A stretch of 64,000 nucleotides of DNA from CAVQAH01 sp963784195 (GTDB taxonomy: Bacteria > Acidobacteriota > Vicinamibacteria > Vicinamibacterales > 2-12-FULL-66-21), in contig CAWARA010000030.1 in assembly GCA_963784195.1 (NCBI GenBank), positions 124,001 to 188,000 of the forward strand, given 5' to 3'. A model generated the notes under the pieces. It was not told the origin of the DNA. It saw only the letters and a list, made by a program, of their open reading frames with translations, and did not search any database. The translations under genes were made by a program, and so were the position numbers. Shown piece by piece: positions 27,665 through 35,132 of this stretch. Numbering within the stretch: the stretch's first letter is position 1; each line of letters starts with the position of its first letter.

Positions 27665-28216
27665 CTACACGGAATATGAGACTTGCGTGTCCTCTACCTC
27701 TTGGTGAATCGCCGGGTCGCCGTTTCCCGCCGCGACCCGGGTCCCACGCGCCATCGCGACGCGACCGGTCCGAGCCATCTCGAGCACGCCGTACGGCCGC
27801 AACACTTCGAGCAGGCCGTCGATCTTGTCCTCCCCACCCGTGATCTCAATCGTGAGTGAATCGGGCGCCACGTCGACGATCCGCGCCCTGAACACTTCGA
27901 CGAGGTGCACGAGCTCGGGACGGCAGGCCTGGCTGGCCGCTACCTTGATGATGGCCAGGTCTCGATACACCGCCGCCGCCGACGTGATGTCCGACACCGA
28001 GATCACGTGAACCAGCTTGTAGAGGTTTGCTTCTATCCGACCCGCGCCGGCATCGTCGCTCATCACCACGACGGTCATGCGCGAGACGCCGGGGCGTTCC
28101 GTGCGGCCGACCGTCAGCGATTCGATGTTGTAACCACGACGGCGGAAGAGCGACGACACACGGTTGAGCACGCCCGGCTGGTCTTCGACGGTAACGATGA
28201 ATGTATGCGCCTTCAT
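27665..28216 (-). CDS. ilvN: Acetolactate synthase small (regulatory) subunit
   Basis: 183 residues. The N-terminal ACT domain (HTFIVTVEDQPGVLNRVSSLFRRRGYNIESLTVG) binds valine for feedback inhibition, followed by the ALS_ss C-terminal domain (ELVHLVEVFRARIVDVAPDSLTIEITG). The ATG at 28216 is chosen over a longer frame because it begins at the ACT strand and overlaps the ilvB stop by one base. Confidence 0.96.
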   Translation of the reverse strand: MKAHTFIVTVEDQPGVLNRVSSLFRRRGYNIESLTVGRTERPGVSRMTVVVMSDDAGAGRIEANLYKLVHVISVSDITSAAAVYRDLAIIKVAASQACRPELVHLVEVFRARIVDVAPDSLTIEITGGEDKIDGLLEVLRPYGVLEMARTGRVAMARGTRVAAGNGDPAIHQEVEDTQVSYSV

Positions 28217-29916
28217 CAGACATCCTCCGCGGTTTCTACGAGTGGGCTGGGCCGTCGAATCATCGCGTGGAGATCGGCGCCAGCTGGCACCATCGGGTAG
28301 ACCGTGTCTTCCTGCTCGACTCGAAACTCGAGAATCGTCGTAGCCGCACGCGCACGAGCGGCTTGAACGGCCGGAATCACGTCGGCTCGACGAGAGATAC
28401 ACGCGGCCGCCAGCCCGTAGGCCTCCGCGATCCTGACGTAGTCGGGACTGTAGAGCGGCGTGGCGGCATACCGGCGCTCGTAGAAGAATTCCTGCCATTG
28501 CCGCACCATGCCGAGATAGCCGTTGTTGATGATCGCGATCTTGATGTCGAGCTTCTCTTGCGCAATTGTCGCGAGCTCGGGCATCGTCATCTGGAACCCG
28601 CCATCGCCGGCCACGACCCAGACTTCGGCGTCCGGCTGCGCCAGCTTCGCGCCGATGGCTGCGGGCAATGCGAAGCCCATCGTGCCCAGGCCGCCCGACG
28701 TGATGAGCGATCGCGGACGCTCGTGGTGGTAGTACTGCGCCTCCCACATCTGGTGTTGACCCACATCCGTGACGACGACCGCACTGCCGTTCGTGGCGCG
28801 CCAGATGTCGTGAATCACGTGCGCGGCATACAGGTGGCCGTCATCCGGCAGGTTCTGGATGTCGCGGACCGCGGCATCACCCTTCAGCCCGTCGATGCGA
28901 TCGATCCAGCCCTTACGCCTGGTCGGCATGACACCTGGCAGAAGCGTCTCGACCATCGTCCGCAGATCGCCGACCAGGCCGACGTCTACCGGGACGTTCT
29001 TCCCAATCTCGGCAGAATCGATGTCGATGTGCACCTTCCGCGCATTCAGCGCGTAGGTCTTCACATTTCCGGTCACGCGATCGTCGAAGCGCATCCCGAA
29101 GGCGAGCAGCAAATCAGCTTCCTGGATCGCCGTATTGACCCAGGCTTCCCCATGCATACCCATCATGCCGAGGTTGAGCGGGTGGGACGCGGGAATGCCG
29201 CCAATGCCGAGAAGCGTCATCGCGATCGGGATATCTGCGCGCTCCGCGAATCGCCGGACCACTTCTGTGGCATCCGACAGGATCACGCCGTGACCGGCAA
29301 GGATCACCGGCCGCTCGGCCGAGTTGATCAGATCGAGTGCCGCCGCGATCGATTCGGGATCGGTGACGCGTTCGGGCCGCGCGTGGGGCCGTGGAGCGGC
29401 GGCGTCCCAGTCGAACTGACACGACGACTGCTGCGCGTCCTTGGTGATATCGACCAGCACAGGACCCGGCCGGCCCGTCGCCGCGATGTGAAACGCCTCG
29501 CGCACGGCGGGCGCGATGTCGCACGCCCGCGTGACCAGATAGTTATGCTTCGTTACCGGCAACGTGACGCCGGTGATGTCGGTTTCCTGGAAACCGTCGC
29601 TGCCAATCAAGCGGCTGCCGACCTGGCCGGTGATGCAGACGATCGGCGACGAGTCCATGATGGCCGTCGCGAGTCCGGTGACCATGTTGGTCGCGCCAGG
29701 TCCGGATGTGGCAATCGCCACGCCGACACGTCCGCTTGCGCGCGCGTACCCGTCGGCCATGTGCGTCGCGCCCTGCTCGTGCCGCACGAGCACGTGACGC
29801 ACCGGGTAGTCGAGCATCGCGTCGTAGGCCGGAAGGATTGCTCCACCCGGATACCCGAACACGGTGGTGACGCCTTCCCGGACCAGACATTCCCAGAGGA
29901 TCTGCGCCCCCGTCAT
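28216..29916 (-). CDS. ilvB: Acetolactate synthase large (catalytic) subunit
   Basis: Thiamine-diphosphate enzyme condensing two pyruvates, or pyruvate with 2-oxobutyrate. 566 residues. Visible motifs are the catalytic-Glu region VRHEQGATHMADGYARASG, the FAD-linked central domain, and the ThDP motif GDGGFQMTMPELATIAQEKLDIKIAIINNGYLG. It overlaps ilvD by 4 bases and ilvN by 1, so expression is tightly coupled. Confidence 0.97.
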   Translation of the reverse strand: MTGAQILWECLVREGVTTVFGYPGGAILPAYDAMLDYPVRHVLVRHEQGATHMADGYARASGRVGVAIATSGPGATNMVTGLATAIMDSSPIVCITGQVGSRLIGSDGFQETDITGVTLPVTKHNYLVTRACDIAPAVREAFHIAATGRPGPVLVDITKDAQQSSCQFDWDAAAPRPHARPERVTDPESIAAALDLINSAERPVILAGHGVILSDATEVVRRFAERADIPIAMTLLGIGGIPASHPLNLGMMGMHGEAWVNTAIQEADLLLAFGMRFDDRVTGNVKTYALNARKVHIDIDSAEIGKNVPVDVGLVGDLRTMVETLLPGVMPTRRKGWIDRIDGLKGDAAVRDIQNLPDDGHLYAAHVIHDIWRATNGSAVVVTDVGQHQMWEAQYYHHERPRSLITSGGLGTMGFALPAAIGAKLAQPDAEVWVVAGDGGFQMTMPELATIAQEKLDIKIAIINNGYLGMVRQWQEFFYERRYAATPLYSPDYVRIAEAYGLAAACISRRADVIPAVQAARARAATTILEFRVEQEDTVYPMVPAGADLHAMIRRPSPLVETAEDV

Positions 29917-31589
29917 GCCGTTACCGCTCCTTGAGAGGCTGAGGAAACGAGTCGCGCGTACTTGGCCATGACGCCGGCCGTCGATCGCGGCAGAGGCGCT
30001 TCACGGACCCGGAGCCTTTCCGCTATCTGCAGGTCGGTGAGGTCGACGCTCAGCCGCCGGTTGGTGATGTCGAAAGTGATGACGTCGCCGTCCTTCACCG
30101 CGGCGATGGGACCGCCGCGCGCCGCTTCGGGCGCGACGTGACCAGCCATCAGCCCTCGCGTCGCGCCAGAGAATCTGCCGTCCGTCACGAGTGCGACGGA
30201 CTCCCCGAGCCCCGCGCCCACGATCGCCGCGGTCACGGCCAGCATCTCGCGCATGCCCGGACCTCCAGACGGTCCCTCGTAGCGGATTACGACGACGTCG
30301 CCGGGCAGGATGGTGCGGTCATGGACGGCGGCAAAGGCGAGTTCCTCGCTGTCGAATACTCGCGCACGCCCGACGTGGGTCCGGTTGGCGTAGCCGGCGA
30401 CCTTGACCACCGCGCCCTCCGGCGCGAGGTTGCCCTGAAGGATCACCAGGCCACCCGAAGGCGACAGCGGATTCGACAGCGGCCGCACGACTTCCTGATT
30501 GTCGGCTTCGCTGGCCTCGCGCGCGTGATCCCCAATAGTCCGACCGGAAATCGTCACCGCGTCGCCATGAAGGAATCCCCCTTCGTGCAGGCGCTTGATG
30601 ACCAGTGGAATCCCGCCCGCCCGGTAGAGGTCCGTCGCAACGAAGCGTCCCCCCGGCTTGAGGTCTGCGAGCAGCGGTACGCGCGCGCTGATCCGATCGA
30701 AGTCATCGAGCGCGAGCGGCACGCCCGCTTCCTTCGCAATAGCGAGAAGATGGAGCACGGCATTCGTGGAACCACCGGTCGCCGCAACCGCAGCGATCGC
30801 GTTCTCGAGTGCCTCGCGCGAAAGAATCTGGCGCGGCCGGAGCCCGCGCCGCAGGAGATCCATCACCAGCACGCCGGCCTGTTGGGCAACATCTGCCTTG
30901 TCCGTGGCCAGGGCCGGCACGCTCGCGCTGCCGAATGGCGAGATCCCGAGGCACTCGCAGACGGTGGCCATCGTGTTCGCGGTGAACTGGCCGCCGCACG
31001 CGCCGGCGCCGGGACATGCGTGCCGCTCGAGTGCGTCCAGGTCCTGCGTGCTCAGCGTGCCCGCCGCGTGGGCGCCCACGGCTTCGAAGACGTCCTGGAT
31101 CGTGACATCGCGATCCTGCCAGCGTCCCGGCTGAATCGAGCCGCCGTAGAGGACGAGGCCGGGAATGTCCAGGCGGGCCAGGGCCATGACGGCGGCGGGA
31201 ATCGTCTTGTCGCAGCCGACCAGTACCACGAGCGCATCGAAGAGATTCCCCCGAGCGACCAGCTCGATTGAATCGGCGATCACCTCGCGGCTGACGAGCG
31301 AGGCGCGCATGCCCTCGCAACCCATGGTGATGCCGTCCGAGATCGAAATGGTGTTGAACTCCAGGGGCGTCCCGCCCGCGTCACGGACGCCGGTCTTCAG
31401 CGCCGCCGCGAGATCCCGGAGGTGGTAGTTACAGGGGCCGATCTCAATCCAGGTGTTGGCGACGCCGATGAGCGGGCGTTCGAGGTCATCGTCGGTGAGG
31501 CCCGTAGCCCGAAGCATGGCCCGGGCTGGCGCCCGGTTGACGCCGTCGGTCAACGCACGGCTGCGCCATTTCAGTGGATGGCTGGACAC
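29913..31589 (-). CDS. ilvD: Dihydroxy-acid dehydratase
   Basis: Fe-S dehydratase that forms the 2-oxo acids for Val and Ile. 558 residues, first gene of ilvD-B-N-C-E. Cluster-ligand cysteines are seen in VGCDKTIPA and CPGAGACGGQFTANTMA, with a further Cys in the EFNTISISDGITMGCEGM region, and the C-terminal VTDGRFSGATRGLMAGHVAPEA block is intact. A good promoter lies about 55-83 bases upstream (31644-31672). The leader has no obvious attenuator peptide or T-box. Confidence 0.97.
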   Translation of the reverse strand: MSSHPLKWRSRALTDGVNRAPARAMLRATGLTDDDLERPLIGVANTWIEIGPCNYHLRDLAAALKTGVRDAGGTPLEFNTISISDGITMGCEGMRASLVSREVIADSIELVARGNLFDALVVLVGCDKTIPAAVMALARLDIPGLVLYGGSIQPGRWQDRDVTIQDVFEAVGAHAAGTLSTQDLDALERHACPGAGACGGQFTANTMATVCECLGISPFGSASVPALATDKADVAQQAGVLVMDLLRRGLRPRQILSREALENAIAAVAATGGSTNAVLHLLAIAKEAGVPLALDDFDRISARVPLLADLKPGGRFVATDLYRAGGIPLVIKRLHEGGFLHGDAVTISGRTIGDHAREASEADNQEVVRPLSNPLSPSGGLVILQGNLAPEGAVVKVAGYANRTHVGRARVFDSEELAFAAVHDRTILPGDVVVIRYEGPSGGPGMREMLAVTAAIVGAGLGESVALVTDGRFSGATRGLMAGHVAPEAARGGPIAAVKDGDVITFDITNRRLSVDLTDLQIAERLRVREAPLPRSTAGVMAKYARLVSSASQGAVTA

Positions 31590-31643
31590 CCTCGCAGTGT
31601 GCCCTTAAAGGGTCGATAAGAAAAGTCAATAGTTTTACAGATA

Positions 31644-31672
31644 ATATTAGCGAAGTTTATATAATTTTCCAA
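31644..31672 (-). promoter_or_regulatory. Promoter of the ilvDBNCE operon
   Basis: On the minus strand, TTGGAA (31672-31667), a 17-base spacer and TAATAT (31649-31644) form a good sigma70-type promoter. It sits in the only distinctly AT-rich stretch of the region, about 55-83 bases upstream of the ilvD ATG. A palindrome CCCTTaAAGGG lies downstream at 31602-31612. Confidence 0.65.
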
Positions 31673-31786
31673 ACACAACTCGGCTTTGAGTCGGAGCGGG
31701 ATCGCGGATTGGGGTCAGGAAGGGTCTTCGTAGCGTCCGGCTTCAACCGGACCTCGTGGTGTCCGGCCGCGCCAAACCAGGATGCA

Positions 31787-31819
31787 CAAGGGCGGGGCAA
31801 ACAATGTGCCCCGCCCTTG
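31787..31819 (-). terminator. 13-bp perfect hairpin after the Ig-like lipoprotein gene
   Basis: CAAGGGCGGGGCA (31787-31799) pairs perfectly with 31807-31819 across a 7-base loop. It begins about 10 bases after the stop codon of the minus-strand lipoprotein gene. A smaller hairpin (GTCCGG/CCGGAC, about 31737-31755) follows. The U-tract is weak, so the terminator call is tentative. The rest of the 31590-31829 gap is the ilv promoter and leader. Confidence 0.5.
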
Positions 31820-31829
31820 ATGTTTCTAA

Positions 31830-33173
31830 CTAGTCGTTGTTCGGCGCCGGCGCCGCGGCGCGAACGACCACCGTCACAAACCCTTCGCCAGCTGGGCCGG
31901 AGGCTTGGACTGCCCTGACAGTGACCACCTTGCTTCCGGTGGTCGACCAGCTGACGCTCGCCTGCGGGCCACTTGTCGTGCGCGGCGGCGAATTCGCCCC
32001 CGGACCAAACGTCCACTCGAACCCAATGATGGTTGACGTGTTCCCGGTGACAGTCGCGGTCAGGATCACTTCTTCGTTGATGATCGGATTCGAATTCGAC
32101 GCTCGAACGGTCACGCCCGGTGGCTGCTGCGGCAGGACAGTGACCGAGGTGGAGACCTGTTCCGAGAATCCACTCGCGTCCGTTGCGGTCGCGGTCACAT
32201 CAAACGTCCCCGCATCGTCGTACGGATGCGAGATCGTCGTCGAACCACCGAGTGCGCCGAGGTCTCGCGAATCGCCATCTCCGAAGTCTACGACCACCCG
32301 TCGGATGTTCGCCTGGGCGTTCACACTAATCGTAAAGGTGACCGGCTGGCCCGCCGCCACCGAGGTCGTTGGCGCGACGATGTTGATGCCGGTGCGTGGA
32401 TTCAAGCCAACGGTCAGCGCCGTCGACGACTTGCCGGCAATGCTCGCCGTGATCTGCGATTCGCGCGTGGTCGTTAGCGTGGTCCTGGCGATCCCGCTGT
32501 TATCAGTGGTTGCGGGGTTTGGATTCAGCTGTCCGGTCGTAGCACTGAAGTCGACCGGCACCCCGACGACTGCCTGACCGCTGACATCTTCCACTCGCGC
32601 TGAAATCTGGGAAGTCCCTCCGCTCGGTCCCAGCGTCTGAGGATTAGCGGTGACGATGACACGCTCGACGGCGGCGGTTCCGATTCGCAGGTTTTCGATT
32701 CGTCCTGACGCGCCACCCGAGAACGCCGTGACGGTGGCGGTGCCGCTCTGGGCGCCTGCGAATAATCTCACCCGCACCTGCCCGTTCGACGTTCGGGCCT
32801 CTGTCGGCTCGACACGACCCAGTGTGGTTGTGAAGGTGACGAGGGTGCCGTTCTGGACCGGCGTTCCGGCGCCGGGCGTCGGCGCCGCCGGCGTCGCCGG
32901 CGTCGTCGGAGTGCCGTTGGCCGGAGGGGTGGTCGGCGGAGCTTGGGCGACGCCTTGCTCGATTACGGTTGCGACGATCTCCACCTCGCCGTTGAGGGCG
33001 ACGGTGTTGGTCACCGGAAACAACGTGATGACCGTGCCGCTCGGCGCAAGCAATGGAACCTTGTCGCAGCCGAAGGCGAACGTCATCAGCACGAGCGCGA
33101 ACGTCGCGCCGATAAGCGTGACGAAGGCGCCACGTGACCCGGGCGACCCATCACAAAGGCGGTGTGTTACCAT
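31830..33173 (-). CDS. Lipoprotein with Ig-like (Big/PKD-type) repeats
   Basis: About 447 residues from ATG 33173 (33200 is possible but overlaps the divergent gene more). The N-terminus has a hydrophobic stretch and lipobox (FVTLIGATFALVLMTFAFGC). Then come a Thr/Pro-rich linker (PPTTPPANGTPTTPATPAAP) and three or four beta-sandwich repeats: a Big-1-like module near VTFTTTLGRVEPTEARTSNG, a second near VPVDFSATTGQLNPNPATTD, and PKD-like modules with VDFGDGDSRDLG and FEWTFGPGANSPPRTT. It is probably surface exposed. It lies beside pseudopilin genes and could serve in adhesion or secretion. No enzymatic motif is seen. Confidence 0.85.
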   Translation of the reverse strand: MVTHRLCDGSPGSRGAFVTLIGATFALVLMTFAFGCDKVPLLAPSGTVITLFPVTNTVALNGEVEIVATVIEQGVAQAPPTTPPANGTPTTPATPAAPTPGAGTPVQNGTLVTFTTTLGRVEPTEARTSNGQVRVRLFAGAQSGTATVTAFSGGASGRIENLRIGTAAVERVIVTANPQTLGPSGGTSQISARVEDVSGQAVVGVPVDFSATTGQLNPNPATTDNSGIARTTLTTTRESQITASIAGKSSTALTVGLNPRTGINIVAPTTSVAAGQPVTFTISVNAQANIRRVVVDFGDGDSRDLGALGGSTTISHPYDDAGTFDVTATATDASGFSEQVSTSVTVLPQQPPGVTVRASNSNPIINEEVILTATVTGNTSTIIGFEWTFGPGANSPPRTTSGPQASVSWSTTGSKVVTVRAVQASGPAGEGFVTVVVRAAAPAPNND

Positions 33174-33198
33174 GGTGGACGCTAAGGATAGTAATCTC

Positions 33199-33984
33199 AT
33201 GGGTTTACACGGTCAACAGTGTCGGGAAAACGACCGGGGTTATGCGATGGCGGCGCTGCTCGTCGGCCTCGCCATCATGGCCGTCCTCATGTCCGTGGCG
33301 CTGCCCGCCTGGCGCCATCTTGCCCGTCGTGAAAAGGAAGCGGAGCTGGCGTTTCGGGGTGAACAGTACGCTCGCGCGATCGCCCTCTTTCGAGCCAAGA
33401 ACGGAAACAACTTCCCGCCGAGCCTCGACGTCCTCGTGCAGGGACGCTACCTCCGGAAGAAGTACAAAGATCCGATGACGCCGGATGGCGAGTTCCGCGC
33501 GATTCCTGTCGGCAACGCTCAGGGGCAGCCAGGCGGCGCCACACCCCCGCAGCCAGGCGGCGCCACACCTCCGCAGCCGGGGGGCCGCGGCAGCACGCCG
33601 CCTCCGCAGGGCCAACCGAGTCAGCAAGGTGGTTTCACCAGCGGCGGCATCATGGGCGTCGCGAGCAAGAGCACCGAGACGTCGATCAGGATCTACAAGA
33701 ATCAAACTCGATACGACCTCTGGCCGTTCACGTTCAACATGGTGAACAGGCCGGGCGGCAACATGCCGCAGCAGAATCCTGGACAGGGACCCGGTGCACG
33801 TCCCGGCCAGCAGGGCCCGGGCCGTGGCGGCCCCGGCGGCGGACCGGGTCGCGAAGGCGGTCCCGGTCGCGGTGGTCCTGGTCGAGGCGGGCCGGGCCGT
33901 GGCCTCGGACCGTTTATCGGACCGGACGGCCAACCGATGAGGCCAATCCCGATTCCTGGTGGCCGCGGTCGCGGTCAATTCTGA
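33199..33984 (+). CDS. Type II secretion/pilin-like protein with Gly/Pro-rich C-terminal tail
   Basis: About 261 residues from ATG 33199 (33172 is an alternative start). It has a prepilin-like N-terminus: a short polar leader ending in DRG, then hydrophobic YAMAALLVGLAIMAVLMSVALPAW and RHLARREKEAEL, as in pseudopilins, although the usual FTLIE is replaced. The globular part (EQYARAIALFRAKNGNNFPPSLDVLVQG...YKDPMT) matches the GspG-type fold. The tail is very unusual: two 8-residue repeats (PGGATPPQ) and then GPGRGGPG-type repeats to the end. It is the only plus-strand gene of this locus, and its start region overlaps the divergent lipoprotein start. Confidence 0.82.
   Translation: MGLHGQQCRENDRGYAMAALLVGLAIMAVLMSVALPAWRHLARREKEAELAFRGEQYARAIALFRAKNGNNFPPSLDVLVQGRYLRKKYKDPMTPDGEFRAIPVGNAQGQPGGATPPQPGGATPPQPGGRGSTPPPQGQPSQQGGFTSGGIMGVASKSTETSIRIYKNQTRYDLWPFTFNMVNRPGGNMPQQNPGQGPGARPGQQGPGRGGPGGGPGREGGPGRGGPGRGGPGRGLGPFIGPDGQPMRPIPIPGGRGRGQF
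33526..33573 (+). repeat. 24-bp tandem duplication inside the pilin-like gene
   Basis: Two consecutive 24-base units (33526-33549 and 33550-33573) differ at one base and encode the repeated QPGGATPP octapeptide. A third partial unit follows. Confidence 0.9.
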
Positions 33985-34037
33985 AACTCGGCTCATACCA
34001 GTTGAATTGAGTCCGGCTAAGCCGGACGCTACGGGTT

Positions 34038-34472
34038 CTACCAATCCTGATAGTTGCTTCCGTCCAGCCCCTGGCCCTGCGCTCCGCTCTTCACGTCGTA
34101 GATTCCCGGTTCGGCAGTCGGATTGGCCGGGTCGGGCTCGGCCGGCACCGTCTGCCACGTATCGGTTGACTGCGTGATCGGATCTTCAGGAATCTTCCGC
34201 AAGTACTGATCGCTGACCAGCGCATCGAGCGACGCCGGATACTTGTTCTTGTCGGCGTAGTACTGGTCGATCGCATCGCGCATCAGAAAGAGATCGCGCT
34301 TGAGCACGCCTTCCTGCGTCATGCGAACGGAGTTGCGGTACTGCACCATCCCCATCGCCGCAAGAATGGAAATGAGCGACAGCACGACGAGCAACTCGAC
34401 GAGGGTAAACCCGCGCGAATCGCGCAGCTGCACCTTCCGCATTCTCTGCATCAACATGGGGCGCCCTACCAA
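34038..34472 (-). CDS. gspG: Type II secretion major-pseudopilin-like protein (GspG type)
   Basis: 144 residues. A charged leader ends in DSRG, then the prepilin motif FTLVELLVVLSLISILAAMGMVQY with the conserved Glu at mature position 5. The globular part has the GspG pattern DAIDQYYADKNKYPASLDALVSDQYLRKIPEDPIT, and it ends in SNYQDW. It begins within the end of the upstream pseudopilin gene (7-base overlap) and is the last gene of the pilus/secretion operon. Confidence 0.92.
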   Translation of the reverse strand: MVGRPMLMQRMRKVQLRDSRGFTLVELLVVLSLISILAAMGMVQYRNSVRMTQEGVLKRDLFLMRDAIDQYYADKNKYPASLDALVSDQYLRKIPEDPITQSTDTWQTVPAEPDPANPTAEPGIYDVKSGAQGQGLDGSNYQDW

Positions 34473-34942
34473 TCTTTGTACTTCGTCCCGTCGAGCGCAG
34501 TGCCCTCGGACTTGCTGTAGACGTCATACACGTTCTGACCGCCCCATGACGCGGACTCGGGACGATCCTGATACGCACGCATACCCCACTCGGTCGAACT
34601 GGTCATCGGATCGATCGGAATGCGACGCAGGAACTTCAGCTTCCGCCCGGATGCGTCACCCGCCACGCTCACGCCATCGACGAGCGTCTCGAGGTCCGGC
34701 GGATAACCCTCGCTCCCTGCCCGGATATCCGTCGCGCCGATCTGCCCCGCATCGACCGCATCCTTGAACTTGTCGATCGCAGTCCGCATCTCCCGAAGCG
34801 ACCGCCGCAGCTCGGCTTCCTTCTGCCGCTGAACCGTAACCCGCGTGAGCGGCATCGCGGCCGACGCAAGGATCACCAAGATCGCGGTTACTACCAGGAG
34901 TTCGATGAAGGTGAAGCCGTTTTCAAGTGCGCAAGTGCGCAA
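34466..34942 (-). CDS. Second GspG-type pseudopilin; start region built from 8-bp repeats
   Basis: The prepilin segment is NGFTFIELLVVTAILVILASAAMPL, followed by QRQKEAELRRSLREMRTAIDKFKDA and a C-terminus TALDGTKYKDW parallel to the neighbouring gspG. The 5' end runs into an array of CAAGTGCG repeats. A TTG at 34942 would give a normal short leader (MRTCALENG). The nearest ATG is at 35035, across repeat-derived sequence. Neither has a clear ribosome site, so the start is uncertain. The paralogue next door suggests gene duplication. Confidence 0.8.
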   Translation of the reverse strand: MRTCALENGFTFIELLVVTAILVILASAAMPLTRVTVQRQKEAELRRSLREMRTAIDKFKDAVDAGQIGATDIRAGSEGYPPDLETLVDGVSVAGDASGRKLKFLRRIPIDPMTSSTEWGMRAYQDRPESASWGGQNVYDVYSKSEGTALDGTKYKDW

Positions 34943-35125
34943 GTGCGCAGGTGCACAAGTGCGTAAGTGCGCACGTGCGCGGGTGCGCACGTGCGTGACA
35001 CCACCATCAGTTCTGGACCGCGCGATCACCCTCATCTCGCTAACCTGCGATTGGCACTTGGGCACTCGGGCACTTTCGCACTTGGGCACTTGCGCACTCG
35101 CGCACCTGCGCACTTGCGCACTTTT
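34924..35125. repeat. Inverted arrays of an 8-bp tandem word (CAAGTGCG)
   Basis: From about 34924 the plus strand reads nine or so degenerate 8-mers (CAAGTGCG, CAGGTGCA, TAAGTGCG, CACGTGCG). After about 55 bases of unrelated sequence, about nine 8-mers of the complementary type (CACTTGGG, CACTCGGG, CACTTGCG) run to 35125. The two arrays can fold into one long hairpin. The same 8-mer occurs in four or five copies just after secA (55681-55718). Confidence 0.88.
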
Positions 35126-35132
35126 TTGTTAA

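Noticed and set aside
28201..29934. Long plus-strand frame (577 codons) opposite ilvB
   Set aside because: Antisense to an intact, well-conserved gene. Arg/His/Asp-rich composition is that of a GC-rich codon shadow.
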